From positions 1-53,020 of the forward strand of contig JBAQMG010000128.1 of the NCBI GenBank assembly GCA_049302575.1: a stretch of 53,020 bases of DNA, given 5' to 3'. The stretch comes from JBAQMG01 sp049302575. GTDB lineage: Bacteria > Bacillota > Desulfitobacteriia > Desulfitobacteriales > Desulfitobacteriaceae. The translations under genes and the position numbers were made by a program. This document shows positions 15,870-23,431 of this stretch, in pieces (positions within the stretch are counted from its first letter, which is position 1; each line of letters starts with the position of its first letter). The notes under the pieces are model-generated. The model made no database searches. It saw only the letters and a program-made list of their open reading frames with translations, and had not been told where the DNA came from.

Positions 15870-16265
15870 ATGGAAAAACCAGCACTTGGGAATTCGCTAG
15901 GGGCGATTCGGATTGCGGATGAAGTCGTCGAAGTTATTGCTGGCTTAGCAGCCTCAGAGGTAGATGGGGTTGCAGGTATGAGCGGTGGGTTCGTTGGGGA
16001 TTTGGCACATATGTTGGGGCGAAACAAGAATATGTCCAAAGGTGTTAAAGTTGAGGTAGGCGAACATGAAACCGCTGTAGATTTATTTGTGATTCTGGAT
16101 TATGGGGTTTCGATTCCAAATGTAGCCTTGCGTGTACAGGAAGCCGTGAAAGAGGCTATTGAAAGCATGACGGGTTTAAGTGTGGTTGAGACTAATGTCC
16201 ATGTTCAAGGAATAAATTTCCGAGCTTTACCCGAAATCAAAGAGGAAGAACCTCGCCTGCGCTAA
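15870..16265 (+). CDS. Asp23/Gls24 family envelope stress protein
   Basis: 131 residues covering the whole Asp23 (DUF322) domain, with family-typical RIADEVVEVIAGLAASEVDG and the C-terminal VNVHVQGINF-like strand. In staphylococci Asp23 is membrane-associated through AmaP, and an AmaP gene follows here. No enzymatic function is known. A GGAGGGG ribosome site and a near-perfect sigma-A promoter precede it. A GC-rich hairpin follows, which may reduce readthrough into amaP. Confidence 0.9.
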   Translation: MEKPALGNSLGAIRIADEVVEVIAGLAASEVDGVAGMSGGFVGDLAHMLGRNKNMSKGVKVEVGEHETAVDLFVILDYGVSIPNVALRVQEAVKEAIESMTGLSVVETNVHVQGINFRALPEIKEEEPRLR

Positions 16266-16266
16266 G

Positions 16267-16300
16267 TTTGACCCCCCCTGGAATTCTAGGGGGGGTCAAA
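16267..16300 (+). terminator. Strong GC-rich hairpin between asp23 and amaP
   Basis: A perfect 12-bp stem (TTTGACCCCCCC with its complement) encloses a 10-nt loop centred on GAATTC. No T-run follows, so it may act as an mRNA stabiliser, a partial terminator or a bidirectional element, not a classical terminator. Confidence 0.55.
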
Positions 16301-16419
16301 TCAGTCTCGCTTGAATCTACCTGAAACTATTTATATAATATCATCATGGATAGATTAATTAGAAAAAGTGAGATAAGTAATTTTTATTAGGTCTATCGAC
16401 GAAGGGGGCATCGGAGATT

Positions 16420-16938
16420 ATGTTAGTCTATGGCTTGGGCAGCTTTTTTTGTATAGTCGCCATCTGGATTTTGGCGATAGCGACTGGTTGGTCTCTACCT
16501 GCTGACTCACTATATCAGGGGTTGGATTGGTTAAGACTAAACTCGTGGGAAAGTACAGCTTTTGCAGCACTACTGCTTCTGCTAGGTTTGTTGATTTTAT
16601 TTAGACCTAGGAAGAGAATTGCCCTTTCCTTTCGTACATATTCTAAATTAGGTGAGGTTTGTATCGCCCAAGATGCTCTCCAAGAAATCATTCGACGGAG
16701 TGCTATGGATGCTGCAGGTGTACGCCAGGTACAAGTTTTGCTGCGGGAGCGTGAAGCGGGTTTGGAAATAATCGTCGAAACCCAAGTTGATCAGGAGGAG
16801 GTTATTACTGAGGTTTCAGAGGAACTTCAGCTTCGAGTTCAAAGAGATGTCGAACACTATACCGGAATACATGTGGCAGAGGTGAAAGTGCTTGTGCGGA
16901 GTTTTGAAAACACCTCCCACCAGGCACGAGTTCGATGA
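16420..16938 (+). CDS. amaP: AmaP, alkaline shock membrane anchor protein
   Basis: 172 residues. Two N-terminal transmembrane helices (about 5-25 and 48-66) are followed by an Asp23-like soluble domain, the AmaP architecture. It anchors Asp23-family proteins to the membrane. It overlaps the next gene by 4 nt and lies downstream of asp23, as in other Clostridia. A GGGGG ribosome site precedes the ATG. Confidence 0.85.
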   Translation: MLVYGLGSFFCIVAIWILAIATGWSLPADSLYQGLDWLRLNSWESTAFAALLLLLGLLILFRPRKRIALSFRTYSKLGEVCIAQDALQEIIRRSAMDAAGVRQVQVLLREREAGLEIIVETQVDQEEVITEVSEELQLRVQRDVEHYTGIHVAEVKVLVRSFENTSHQARVR

Positions 16939-17141
16939 AGGAGTTTTGGGCCCGGGCTGGGCAAACAATAATGCGGTTTTTAATAGAGTCTTTTGATAAT
17001 CATCCCGGAAAATTTTTTGGAATTTCGTTGGGTTTTGTCTTGGGATTGTTTGTTGTGACGCTTGGGTTTTGGAGAACATTGGTTATAGCTTTATTTGTTG
17101 TAGTTGGATTTATCATGGGTAAACGTCAGGATGATAGGTAA
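16935..17141 (+). CDS. DUF2273 small membrane protein
   Basis: 68 residues. A short amphipathic N-terminus, the block ESFDNHPGKFFGISLGFVLG and two closely spaced transmembrane helices identify a DUF2273 protein. This family nearly always lies between amaP and nusB or asp23 genes and probably belongs to the same membrane stress complex. ATG overlaps the amaP stop by 4 nt, indicating translational coupling. Confidence 0.85.
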   Translation: MKEFWARAGQTIMRFLIESFDNHPGKFFGISLGFVLGLFVVTLGFWRTLVIALFVVVGFIMGKRQDDR

Positions 17142-17154
17142 AGGGGTGAGTTAG

Positions 17155-17604
17155 ATAAGCAGGAGATTAGCTCGTGAAACAGCACTGCAGGTGTTGTTCC
17201 AGTTGGATTTCACTAAGGAAAACCCTGATTTAGATGGTACTGTAGAGCTTTGGGGCGAAGAATTTGCTGTTCCTAAGTCTAGTATTGCTTTTGCTAAAGA
17301 ACTCATCCGAGGAACAGTTGAGCATTTAGCAGAAATTGATCAGAAGATTGCGGCCTTCGCGGAGGGCTGGAGCATCGTTCGAATGGGGAACGTGGATCGA
17401 AACTTAATGCGTCTAGCGACTTATGAGATTTTTTTTCGGAAGGATATTCCTGAACGGGTAAGTCTCAATGAGGCAATTGAGCTGGCTAAAAGGTTTGGCG
17501 GGGAGGATTCGGCCAAATTTATTAATGGGATTCTTGATCGATTGGTGAGTAGTAAAGTTATAAGTACTACGGAGGGTTTAAAGAGTGAACTACCTAGGTC
17601 TTGA
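17155..17604 (+). CDS. nusB: Transcription antitermination protein NusB, apparent AUA start
   Basis: 149 residues if read from the ATA at 17155. NusB with NusE binds boxA RNA and supports antitermination, mainly of rRNA operons. The family N-terminus SRRLARETALQVLFQLDF begins at the codon after this ATA, and an in-frame TAG lies directly before it, so no ATG, GTG or TTG can supply the conserved N-terminus. AAGGGGTGAG, starting 14 nt before, is a good ribosome site. The next standard codon, GTG 17191, would delete the first helix. The rest (EFAVPKSSIAFAKELIRG, SLNEAIELAKRFG) is normal. Confidence 0.85.
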   Translation: MSRRLARETALQVLFQLDFTKENPDLDGTVELWGEEFAVPKSSIAFAKELIRGTVEHLAEIDQKIAAFAEGWSIVRMGNVDRNLMRLATYEIFFRKDIPERVSLNEAIELAKRFGGEDSAKFINGILDRLVSSKVISTTEGLKSELPRS

Positions 17605-18526
17605 TACTAGTGCTTATACAACATCTCTTGCTATTGTAAATGAGCGGCGAGCTTTGCTTTGGGAGTCGCGGCGGATTTTAGAGGTAGCGGTTAAGGAGAC
17701 GGGTTTGGCTCAGTCGGCTGCTTTTTTTCAGCATGTACAAAACCTACCCCAACAAATTGAGCAGATTCCCAAGTCTCTATGGGAAAGTCTTGGCGGCATT
17801 GGCGTTAGCAGTTCACCTCGCTCAGTGGAAGGGTCTTATATGCCGGTGTTTACAGCCGGTATTTCTCTGGCAACGGCCATAGCAGCTGCACGCCTACTCC
17901 CTTTGTACAAGACAAGTCATCAAGAAGGGCATATTGCAGCTGGATATTCTTCGGCTCAAGGTCCGAAGGCAGATCGTTTTTTAGCTGTTCATCTTTCAGG
18001 AGGTACGACAGAATTGCTGTTGGTTAAACGGTTGCAACCAGGGCGAATTAGTTTGGAATTGCTTGGAGGAACCACAGATTTGCATGCTGGGCAATTTGTA
18101 GATCGGGTAGGGGTTAGGCTGGGGTTGCAGTTTCCGGCAGGCAAGGCCTTAGAAGAGCTTGCTCAGCAGGCAGAACCAGAGGCTGCGACGCTTTTACCTT
18201 CCTCAGTAAAAGGTTTAAACGTAAGCTTTTCCGGAGTAGAATCGGCTGCTCAACGTATGATTGAGCAAGGTGTTTCCAAACCCAAGGTGGCACGAGCTGT
18301 CGAAGGCTGTTTGGTGAGAACGCTTAGTAAATTGATCAAAAGGGGGATCGAAGCCACTGGACTCAGTCAAATTTTAATGGTAGGTGGAGTTTCGGCCAAC
18401 CTTTATATACGTCGTGAGTTGGATCTGCGCTTGCTTAAACAGGGGAAACTTTATTGGGCGGAGCCAGATTGGTGTAGGGATAATGCTATCGGAGTAGCAA
18501 TTTTAGCTGGAGAAGGACTTAGTTAA
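17585..18526 (+). CDS. TsaD/Kae1-like paralogue (peptidase M22 family)
   Basis: 313 residues of the ASKHA-type Kae1/TsaD fold. The metal motif HQEGH is kept near residues 112-116, as are the phosphate-binding LSGGTTELLLV and an Asp near 298 (CRDNAIGVA). True TsaD makes the t6A modification of tRNA and usually has a NHxEGH motif and slightly greater length. Many Clostridia carry this second, shorter form directly after nusB, and its function is unknown. GTG 17585 follows GGAGGG and overlaps the end of nusB by 20 nt, so it is translationally coupled. Confidence 0.75.
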   Translation: MNYLGLDTSAYTTSLAIVNERRALLWESRRILEVAVKETGLAQSAAFFQHVQNLPQQIEQIPKSLWESLGGIGVSSSPRSVEGSYMPVFTAGISLATAIAAARLLPLYKTSHQEGHIAAGYSSAQGPKADRFLAVHLSGGTTELLLVKRLQPGRISLELLGGTTDLHAGQFVDRVGVRLGLQFPAGKALEELAQQAEPEAATLLPSSVKGLNVSFSGVESAAQRMIEQGVSKPKVARAVEGCLVRTLSKLIKRGIEATGLSQILMVGGVSANLYIRRELDLRLLKQGKLYWAEPDWCRDNAIGVAILAGEGLS

Positions 18527-18685
18527 TTCATAATGCATAATCAAGAACCATTAAGATTCATAAATAAAAACTACTGAGCAGAAATCATTTGCGGAATTTT
18601 GTGAAAATATACTCGTGTGCAGGTAATTGTTTAACTATCTCGAATATTTACAGGTGTTTGATTCTTAACTTAAGGAGGAGTGTAG

Positions 18686-19528
18686 GTGTACCGCATAGTA
18701 AAAAAGAGAGTGCTTGGGCCGGCAATAGTATTGTTAGAAGTCAAAGCACCCGCTGTTGCTGCAAAAGTGGAGCCTGGACAATTTGTCATTGTACGTTTGG
18801 ATGAAGCTTCTGAACGTATTCCCTTGACCGTAATGGATTTTGACCGTGAGTGGGGGACTATCACCATAGTGATCCAAAATGTAGGCTATTCTTCTGCTTT
18901 GATTAATGAGCTGGAAGAAGGAAGTGCTTTCCAAGATTTCGTAGGTCCTCTGGGGGTAGCCACGGAGATCGAAAATTATGGCACCATCGTTTGTATTGGG
19001 GGAGGACTTGGTGTAGCCCCTGTTTATCCGATAGCTCGTGCTTTAAAAGCGGCAGGGAATAAAGTAATCTCAGTACTTGGATCGAGAAGCGCGGAGCTGC
19101 TTATTTTAGAAGAAGAAATGCGTGCAGTAAGTGATGAGGTCGTTATTGCGACTAATGATGGCAGCAGGGGTATACAAGGGTTTGTGACAGACGGTCTAGC
19201 CCATGTCTTAGCCCAAGGTAACGATGTCAAGGTAATTTGGGCAATTGGCCCGATGATTATGATGAAGGCTGTGGTTGATTATACTCGCCCATTGGGAATT
19301 AAAACGATTGTGAGCATGAACCCGATTATGGTTGACGGAACTGGGATGTGTGGAGCTTGTCGCGTGAGTGTGGGAGGAAAAACAAAATTTGCTTGTGTTG
19401 ATGGTCCGGAATTTGACGGACATCTGGTTGATTTCGATTTGGCCATGAAACGGTTGGCTTTTTATAAAGATGAAGAAAACCGTGCGAAAGCACGTCTGGC
19501 ATGTGACTGCGAAGGAGGGCATAAATAA
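18686..19528 (+). CDS. nfnA: NADH-dependent ferredoxin:NADP+ oxidoreductase, small subunit (NfnA)
   Basis: 280 residues. Ferredoxin reductase-like flavoprotein: FAD domain (SERIPLTVMDFDREW), NAD-binding domain (CIGGGLGVAPVYP) and a C-terminal [2Fe-2S] site with cysteines in GMCGACRVS and KFACVDGPEFDGH. Together with NfnB it couples NADH and reduced ferredoxin oxidation to NADP+ reduction by electron bifurcation. A paralogous reading is sulfide dehydrogenase subunit SudB or PyrK, but fusion-free pairing with the GltD-like gene next door favours Nfn. GTG start after AAGGAGGAG; overlaps nfnB by one base. Confidence 0.85.
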   Translation: MYRIVKKRVLGPAIVLLEVKAPAVAAKVEPGQFVIVRLDEASERIPLTVMDFDREWGTITIVIQNVGYSSALINELEEGSAFQDFVGPLGVATEIENYGTIVCIGGGLGVAPVYPIARALKAAGNKVISVLGSRSAELLILEEEMRAVSDEVVIATNDGSRGIQGFVTDGLAHVLAQGNDVKVIWAIGPMIMMKAVVDYTRPLGIKTIVSMNPIMVDGTGMCGACRVSVGGKTKFACVDGPEFDGHLVDFDLAMKRLAFYKDEENRAKARLACDCEGGHK

Positions 19529-20916
19529 TGGCACTTAAAATACCGCGTCATGAAATGCCTTGCCAAGATGCTCAGGAAAGAGCGCATAACTTTAACGAGG
19601 TGGCTTTGGGCTACACTAAAGATATGGCTGAGGAAGAAGCAAAACGTTGTTTGCAATGCAAAAAACCTGCTTGTAGAGAGGGTTGTCCGGTTGAAGTTTT
19701 AATTCCGGATTTCATTAAAAAGATTGCCGAAGAAGACTTCTTGGAAGCTGCCAAAGTCTTAAAAATAAAGAACTCTTTGCCCGCGGTTTGTGGTCGGGTA
19801 TGTCCACAAGAAAGTCAGTGTGAGAAAAAGTGTATCGTGGGAATCAAAGGCGAACCGGTAGCGATTGGACGCTTGGAGCGCTTCGCTGCTGATTACGAGC
19901 TGGAATTTGGGGTTAATGTAATAGAAAAAGTGGAACCTACTGGTAAACGGGTCGCAATCATTGGAGCTGGTCCGGCAGGGTTAGCTTGTGCAGGAGAATT
20001 AGCTAAGGCGGGACATGCCGTGACGATCTTCGAGGCGCTTCATGTGGCTGGTGGCGTGTTGATGTATGGAATTCCTCAGTTCCGTTTACCTAAGGAAATT
20101 GTGCAAAAAGAAATTGGCAAACTTAGAAATATGGGTGTAGAGCTTCTTACCAACCAAGTTGTGGGTAAAATAACTTCGGTTGATGAGCTGTTGGAAAACG
20201 GGTATGATGCCGTATTCATTGGTACTGGTGCTGGCTTACCTTACTTCATGGGAATTCCAGGAGAAAACTTAAATGGGGTTTATTCCGCCAATGAATTTTT
20301 AACCAGAACCAATTTGATGAAAGGGTACAAGTTTCCTGAATTTGCTACTCCGGTTAAAGTTGGTCAACGTGTTGCTGTGCTTGGAGCAGGTAATGTTGCT
20401 ATGGACAGTGCTCGTACCTCCTTGCGGCTTGGTGCAGAAGATGTTTCAATCATTTATCGGCGTTCGCGTGATGAAATGCCTGCTCGTCATGAAGAAGCTG
20501 AACATGCTGAAGAGGAAGGTGTTCAATTCCGCTTGCTGACTAATCCGGTGTCCATTAATGGAGACGAGCGGGGTTGGGTTAAAAGTATGACTTGCTTGCG
20601 TTATGAACTAGGTGAACCTGATGCCTCAGGACGTCGTTCCCCGGTACCAATACCGGGTTCGGAATTTGAGATTCCCATGGATACCGTGGTAGTAGCGATC
20701 GGCCAAGGACCGAATCCTTTGGTAACGACCTCTACGCCTGGACTTGAGCTGAATAAACGTGGTAACATTGTGGCTGATCCTGAAACCTTGGCTACCTCAA
20801 AACCTGGTGTTTTTGCCGGTGGAGATATTGTGACTGGTGCGGCAACGGTTATCTTAGCGATGGGTGCTGGGAAAAAGGCTGCTGCTGGAATTGTTGGGTA
20901 TTTAAAAGGGAAGTAA
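19528..20916 (+). CDS. nfnB: NADH-dependent ferredoxin:NADP+ oxidoreductase, large subunit (NfnB/GltA-like)
   Basis: 462 residues. The N-terminal ferredoxin-like domain carries cysteines for two [4Fe-4S] clusters (CLQCKKPACREGCP, VCGRVCPQESQCEKKC). The flavoprotein domain has GAGPAGLACAGELAKAG near residue 150 and a second dinucleotide site GAGNVAMDSART. It is the site of electron bifurcation in Nfn. It is often annotated as homotetrameric glutamate synthase small chain; the adjacent NfnA makes the Nfn reading better. It supplies NADPH, plausibly for FolD downstream. Confidence 0.88.
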   Translation: MALKIPRHEMPCQDAQERAHNFNEVALGYTKDMAEEEAKRCLQCKKPACREGCPVEVLIPDFIKKIAEEDFLEAAKVLKIKNSLPAVCGRVCPQESQCEKKCIVGIKGEPVAIGRLERFAADYELEFGVNVIEKVEPTGKRVAIIGAGPAGLACAGELAKAGHAVTIFEALHVAGGVLMYGIPQFRLPKEIVQKEIGKLRNMGVELLTNQVVGKITSVDELLENGYDAVFIGTGAGLPYFMGIPGENLNGVYSANEFLTRTNLMKGYKFPEFATPVKVGQRVAVLGAGNVAMDSARTSLRLGAEDVSIIYRRSRDEMPARHEEAEHAEEEGVQFRLLTNPVSINGDERGWVKSMTCLRYELGEPDASGRRSPVPIPGSEFEIPMDTVVVAIGQGPNPLVTTSTPGLELNKRGNIVADPETLATSKPGVFAGGDIVTGAATVILAMGAGKKAAAGIVGYLKGK

Positions 20917-20935
20917 ATTAGAGGGAGTGAGTTGT

Positions 20936-21787
20936 TTGGCAGAATTACTCGATGGCAAGGCTATATCTAAAATTTTAAAAGAAGAGATTAAGGTTGGGAT
21001 TACTCAGTGGAAAGAAAAGGGTGTACAGCCGAAATTGGCTGTTATACTAGTGGGTGACGATCCGGCCTCGGTAGTCTATGCTAAGTCTAAACAAAAAGTG
21101 GCAGAGGGCATGGGTATGGCCTTCGAATTATTCACCATGACAGGAGATACCCAAGAAACTGTCGTGCTCGAATTAATAGACCGTTTGAATACCGATCAAG
21201 AAGTTCATGGTATTATGATTGAACTTCCCGTGCCCAAACATATTTCTAAAGAAAAAATCATGGCTGCAGTTCGTCCGGATAAAGATGTCGATGGAGTTCA
21301 CCCCATCAATAGAGGGTACATTCTCAGCGGCGAAGAGGGTCTTTTTCCGGCCACTCCTCTGAGTTGTATTGAACTCATGTTGCGTTCTGGTGTGGAAATT
21401 TCTGGAAAACATGTTGTGATTGTTGGTCGTGGGGAGACAGTAGGCAAGCCTTTAGTTTTCTTGATTCTTAAACACAATGCCACGGTGACTATTTGCCATT
21501 CCAGAACTAAAGATTTAGGTTCTTTTACACGTCAGGCCGATATTATTGTGGCCGCCGTAGGTAAGGCCAAACTCATTACCAAAGACATGGTGAAACCTGG
21601 TGCTGTTGTGGTTGATGCTGGAATTAACGAAACTGCCGATGGGATTTGTGGGGATGTTGATTTTGAGGGAGTTCAAGAGGTAGCCGGAAGAATTTCACCG
21701 GTTCCTGGTGGAGTTGGATCCTTGACGACTGCCTTAATTATGCGTAATGTCCTGAAAGGGATTACCTTGCAAGGAGGAGCACGCTAA
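20936..21787 (+). CDS. folD: Methylenetetrahydrofolate dehydrogenase/cyclohydrolase
   Basis: 283 residues. Bifunctional one-carbon folate enzyme. The catalytic Lys lies in SVVYAKSKQKVAE, and the signatures ELPVPKHI, PDKDVDGVHPINRG and PGGVGSLTTALIMRN are complete. TTG at 20936 is preferred: GAGGGAG ends 8 nt upstream and the family starts at AELLDGKA; GTG 20927 would lie inside the ribosome site. It overlaps fchA by one base. Together with nfnAB and fchA it forms a C1-folate/redox operon typical of acetyl-CoA-pathway anaerobes. Confidence 0.96.
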   Translation: MAELLDGKAISKILKEEIKVGITQWKEKGVQPKLAVILVGDDPASVVYAKSKQKVAEGMGMAFELFTMTGDTQETVVLELIDRLNTDQEVHGIMIELPVPKHISKEKIMAAVRPDKDVDGVHPINRGYILSGEEGLFPATPLSCIELMLRSGVEISGKHVVIVGRGETVGKPLVFLILKHNATVTICHSRTKDLGSFTRQADIIVAAVGKAKLITKDMVKPGAVVVDAGINETADGICGDVDFEGVQEVAGRISPVPGGVGSLTTALIMRNVLKGITLQGGAR

Positions 21788-22431
21788 TGGATGAATTTTT
21801 ACTGGAGGGCATATGGAAATGGAGTACTGCAGAATTTATCGCTCAGTCCGCTAGTGCGGCACCTACTCCTGGAGGTGGTAGTGTTTCTGCTTACGTTGGC
21901 GCATTAGGGGCCTCAATGGTTTGTATGGTGGCTAATCTAACCGTGGGTAAAGAAAAATACAAGGATGTTGAACCTCAAGTGCAAGATATTTTGGCACAAG
22001 GACAAAACGTCCTGGAAGCCTTAAAAACGGGCTTAACTCAAGATATCGCTGAGTTTTCCAATTTTATGGCTGTCTTAAAACTTCCTAAAGACACAGAGGA
22101 ACAAAAAGCTAGTCGCACCACTAAGTTGCAAGAGGTTTTGGTGGCGGCCACAGATACACCCTTAGGAATTGCGCAAAATTGTTTTCAAGTTTTAAAGCTG
22201 GCCCAAGCTTTAGCACCGATTGGCAATAAAGGAGCCATCAGTGATGTTGGGGTAGCTGCTTACTTAGCTGAAAGTTCACTTAAATCAGCAATGTTTAGTG
22301 TGGACATTAATCTTCCCCAAATTAAGAATGCCGATTATCAAGCTAAGGTCACAGCTGAGCGGGAGCGGCTCTTCGAACAAGCTGCTCGGATTTGTCAAGA
22401 AACGGTCGCTGTTGTCCAAAGTCGACTTTAG
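21787..22431 (+). CDS. fchA: Methenyltetrahydrofolate cyclohydrolase (FchA)
   Basis: 214 residues of the formiminotransferase-cyclodeaminase family. It opens with the typical SASAAPTPGGGSVSAYVGALG and is all-helical afterwards. In acetogens and relatives FchA converts methenyl- to formyl-tetrahydrofolate, here possibly alongside the cyclohydrolase activity of FolD. Glutamate fermenters use a similar protein as cyclodeaminase, but no other histidine-degradation gene is nearby. Followed by an intrinsic terminator. Confidence 0.88.
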   Translation: MDEFLLEGIWKWSTAEFIAQSASAAPTPGGGSVSAYVGALGASMVCMVANLTVGKEKYKDVEPQVQDILAQGQNVLEALKTGLTQDIAEFSNFMAVLKLPKDTEEQKASRTTKLQEVLVAATDTPLGIAQNCFQVLKLAQALAPIGNKGAISDVGVAAYLAESSLKSAMFSVDINLPQIKNADYQAKVTAERERLFEQAARICQETVAVVQSRL

Positions 22432-22468
22432 AGTGAACTATTCCGGATAAAATGAATTAAGCATAACA

Positions 22469-22505
22469 AAACCCCTTCTGTATTATTGTTATACGGAAGG
22501 GGTTT
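22469..22505 (+). terminator. Intrinsic terminator after fchA
   Basis: AAACCCCTTCTGTAT pairs with ATACGGAAGGGGTTT (one G-T pair) around a 7-nt loop. It ends the nfnAB-folD-fchA operon. The intron remnant begins right behind it. Confidence 0.8.
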
Positions 22506-22506
22506 A

Positions 22507-23035
22507 TGAGGTATAAGGCAACAAAGGCGCGAGCTGCGAAGCAGCACGCAAATGCGTGATGTTTCCTCTTGGAAATGGAAGCAATTCTATTTTCACTAGT
22601 AAGTTATTAACATACAGTAGGAAAATCCTATCAGGTAATACCTAACCAGTAGCCTGTACCTAGTCATTGGAGCCGAAATGGTAACATTAGGTTTAAGCGT
22701 AGGGCGGGGAGCAAACGAGCCGAAACGAAAGTGAAGCTGTTGAGCCGCGTAATTATTATCTAAATGAAGAGGTCGATACTGTTCTTGTGGTAGCAGACAA
22801 CATTATGCAAATCGTCATGGTGAGAGATGCATGACTCTTCCGGGGTCCGAGGGCTTGGCGAGTTTGCTGATAAGTATGTTAATAGAACAGCTGAGGTCCT
22901 ATAGTGTCTGGGAAACCAGTATGCGAAGTCAAGTAAGGGAACGAGCAAGATGAGCAAATGCACTATAGGAAATCCGACTAACCCATAGTACTGTAGAAAT
23001 CTGTGAAAGCAGGTGGAGGGAAGGGGTTAGCATGT
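22507..23035 (+). mobile_element. Group II intron 5' fragment (domain I region), without its 3' end
   Basis: About 530 nt with no gene on either strand. It holds many features of a folded ribozyme: repeated GAGCCG elements, tetraloop-like hairpins (CCGAAACGAAAG), paired segments such as CTATAGTG with CACTATAG, and long stretches typical of group II domain I (GGGAAACCAGTATGCGAAG, AAGGGAACGAGCAAGATGAG). No reverse transcriptase and no domain V follow, so it is truncated. It starts directly after a Rho-independent terminator, the preferred target of group IIC introns, although subclass assignment is not possible by eye. Confidence 0.6.
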
Positions 23036-23044
23036 TGCAGATTC

Positions 23045-23372
23045 AAGTACAAAACTACGTATTCCGTTGATTTTGATAGTGAAAAATTGATCGAGGGCTG
23101 TTGTAGAGAAATACAACAGAGTTTAGCAGTTAGTTCCGCAAAACGAAACTAACCTGACGAGAAAGACTATTGTGGAGATATTGGTTCGAAGTAATACTAT
23201 TCCACTATTTAAGAAAAACCCACAAAAGTATATGGAGCAAGTGTCACAAATTATAGCTTCTAAAATGAAATTGATGATTGTAGATGGCAGCAAGCACTTT
23301 AAGGCATTAGGCAAGGAGATACTATTCGAAAAGGCAGATAGTTTTGCTGATTTTATGGAAAAGGAGAGGTAA
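23045..23372 (+). pseudogene. Type III restriction endonuclease (Res) fragment, frameshifted
   Basis: Two overlapping frames carry neighbouring pieces of a type III Res subunit. One reads KYKTTYSVDFDSEKLIEG and stops near 23155. The other, from about 23127, reads NLTRKTIVEILVRS, then LFKKNPQKYMEQVSQII and LMIVDGSKH, ending in a stop at 23372. Helicase motifs and the nuclease are absent, as is a Mod gene. Similarity is from memory of the family, so identity is moderate. It lies downstream of the intron fragment, which suggests an eroded island between fchA and xseA. Confidence 0.55.
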
Positions 23373-23381
23373 AAATTCAAG

Positions 23382-23411
23382 TTGAAAGTTCCACCCATTT
23401 TTGTGTATGAT
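23382..23411 (+). promoter_or_regulatory. Candidate sigma-A promoter of xseA
   Basis: TTGAAA, 18 nt, TATGAT, 20 nt before the xseA start. It would give xseAB-ispA-dxs their own promoter downstream of the eroded island. Confidence 0.45.
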
Positions 23412-23431
23412 GGAGTTCGAGGTGAAAATTC

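Noticed and set aside
16267..16300. Classical Rho-independent terminator after asp23
   Set aside because: The stem is perfect but no T-run follows on either strand, so it is listed only as a strong hairpin with uncertain terminator function.
19528..20916. Glutamate synthase small subunit
   Set aside because: No large subunit is present, and the adjacent NfnA-type flavoprotein makes the bifurcating Nfn complex the better reading.
22760..22963. 67-residue minus-strand frame in the intron fragment
   Set aside because: No ribosome site and no family resemblance; the plus strand has ribozyme-like structure that explains the sequence.
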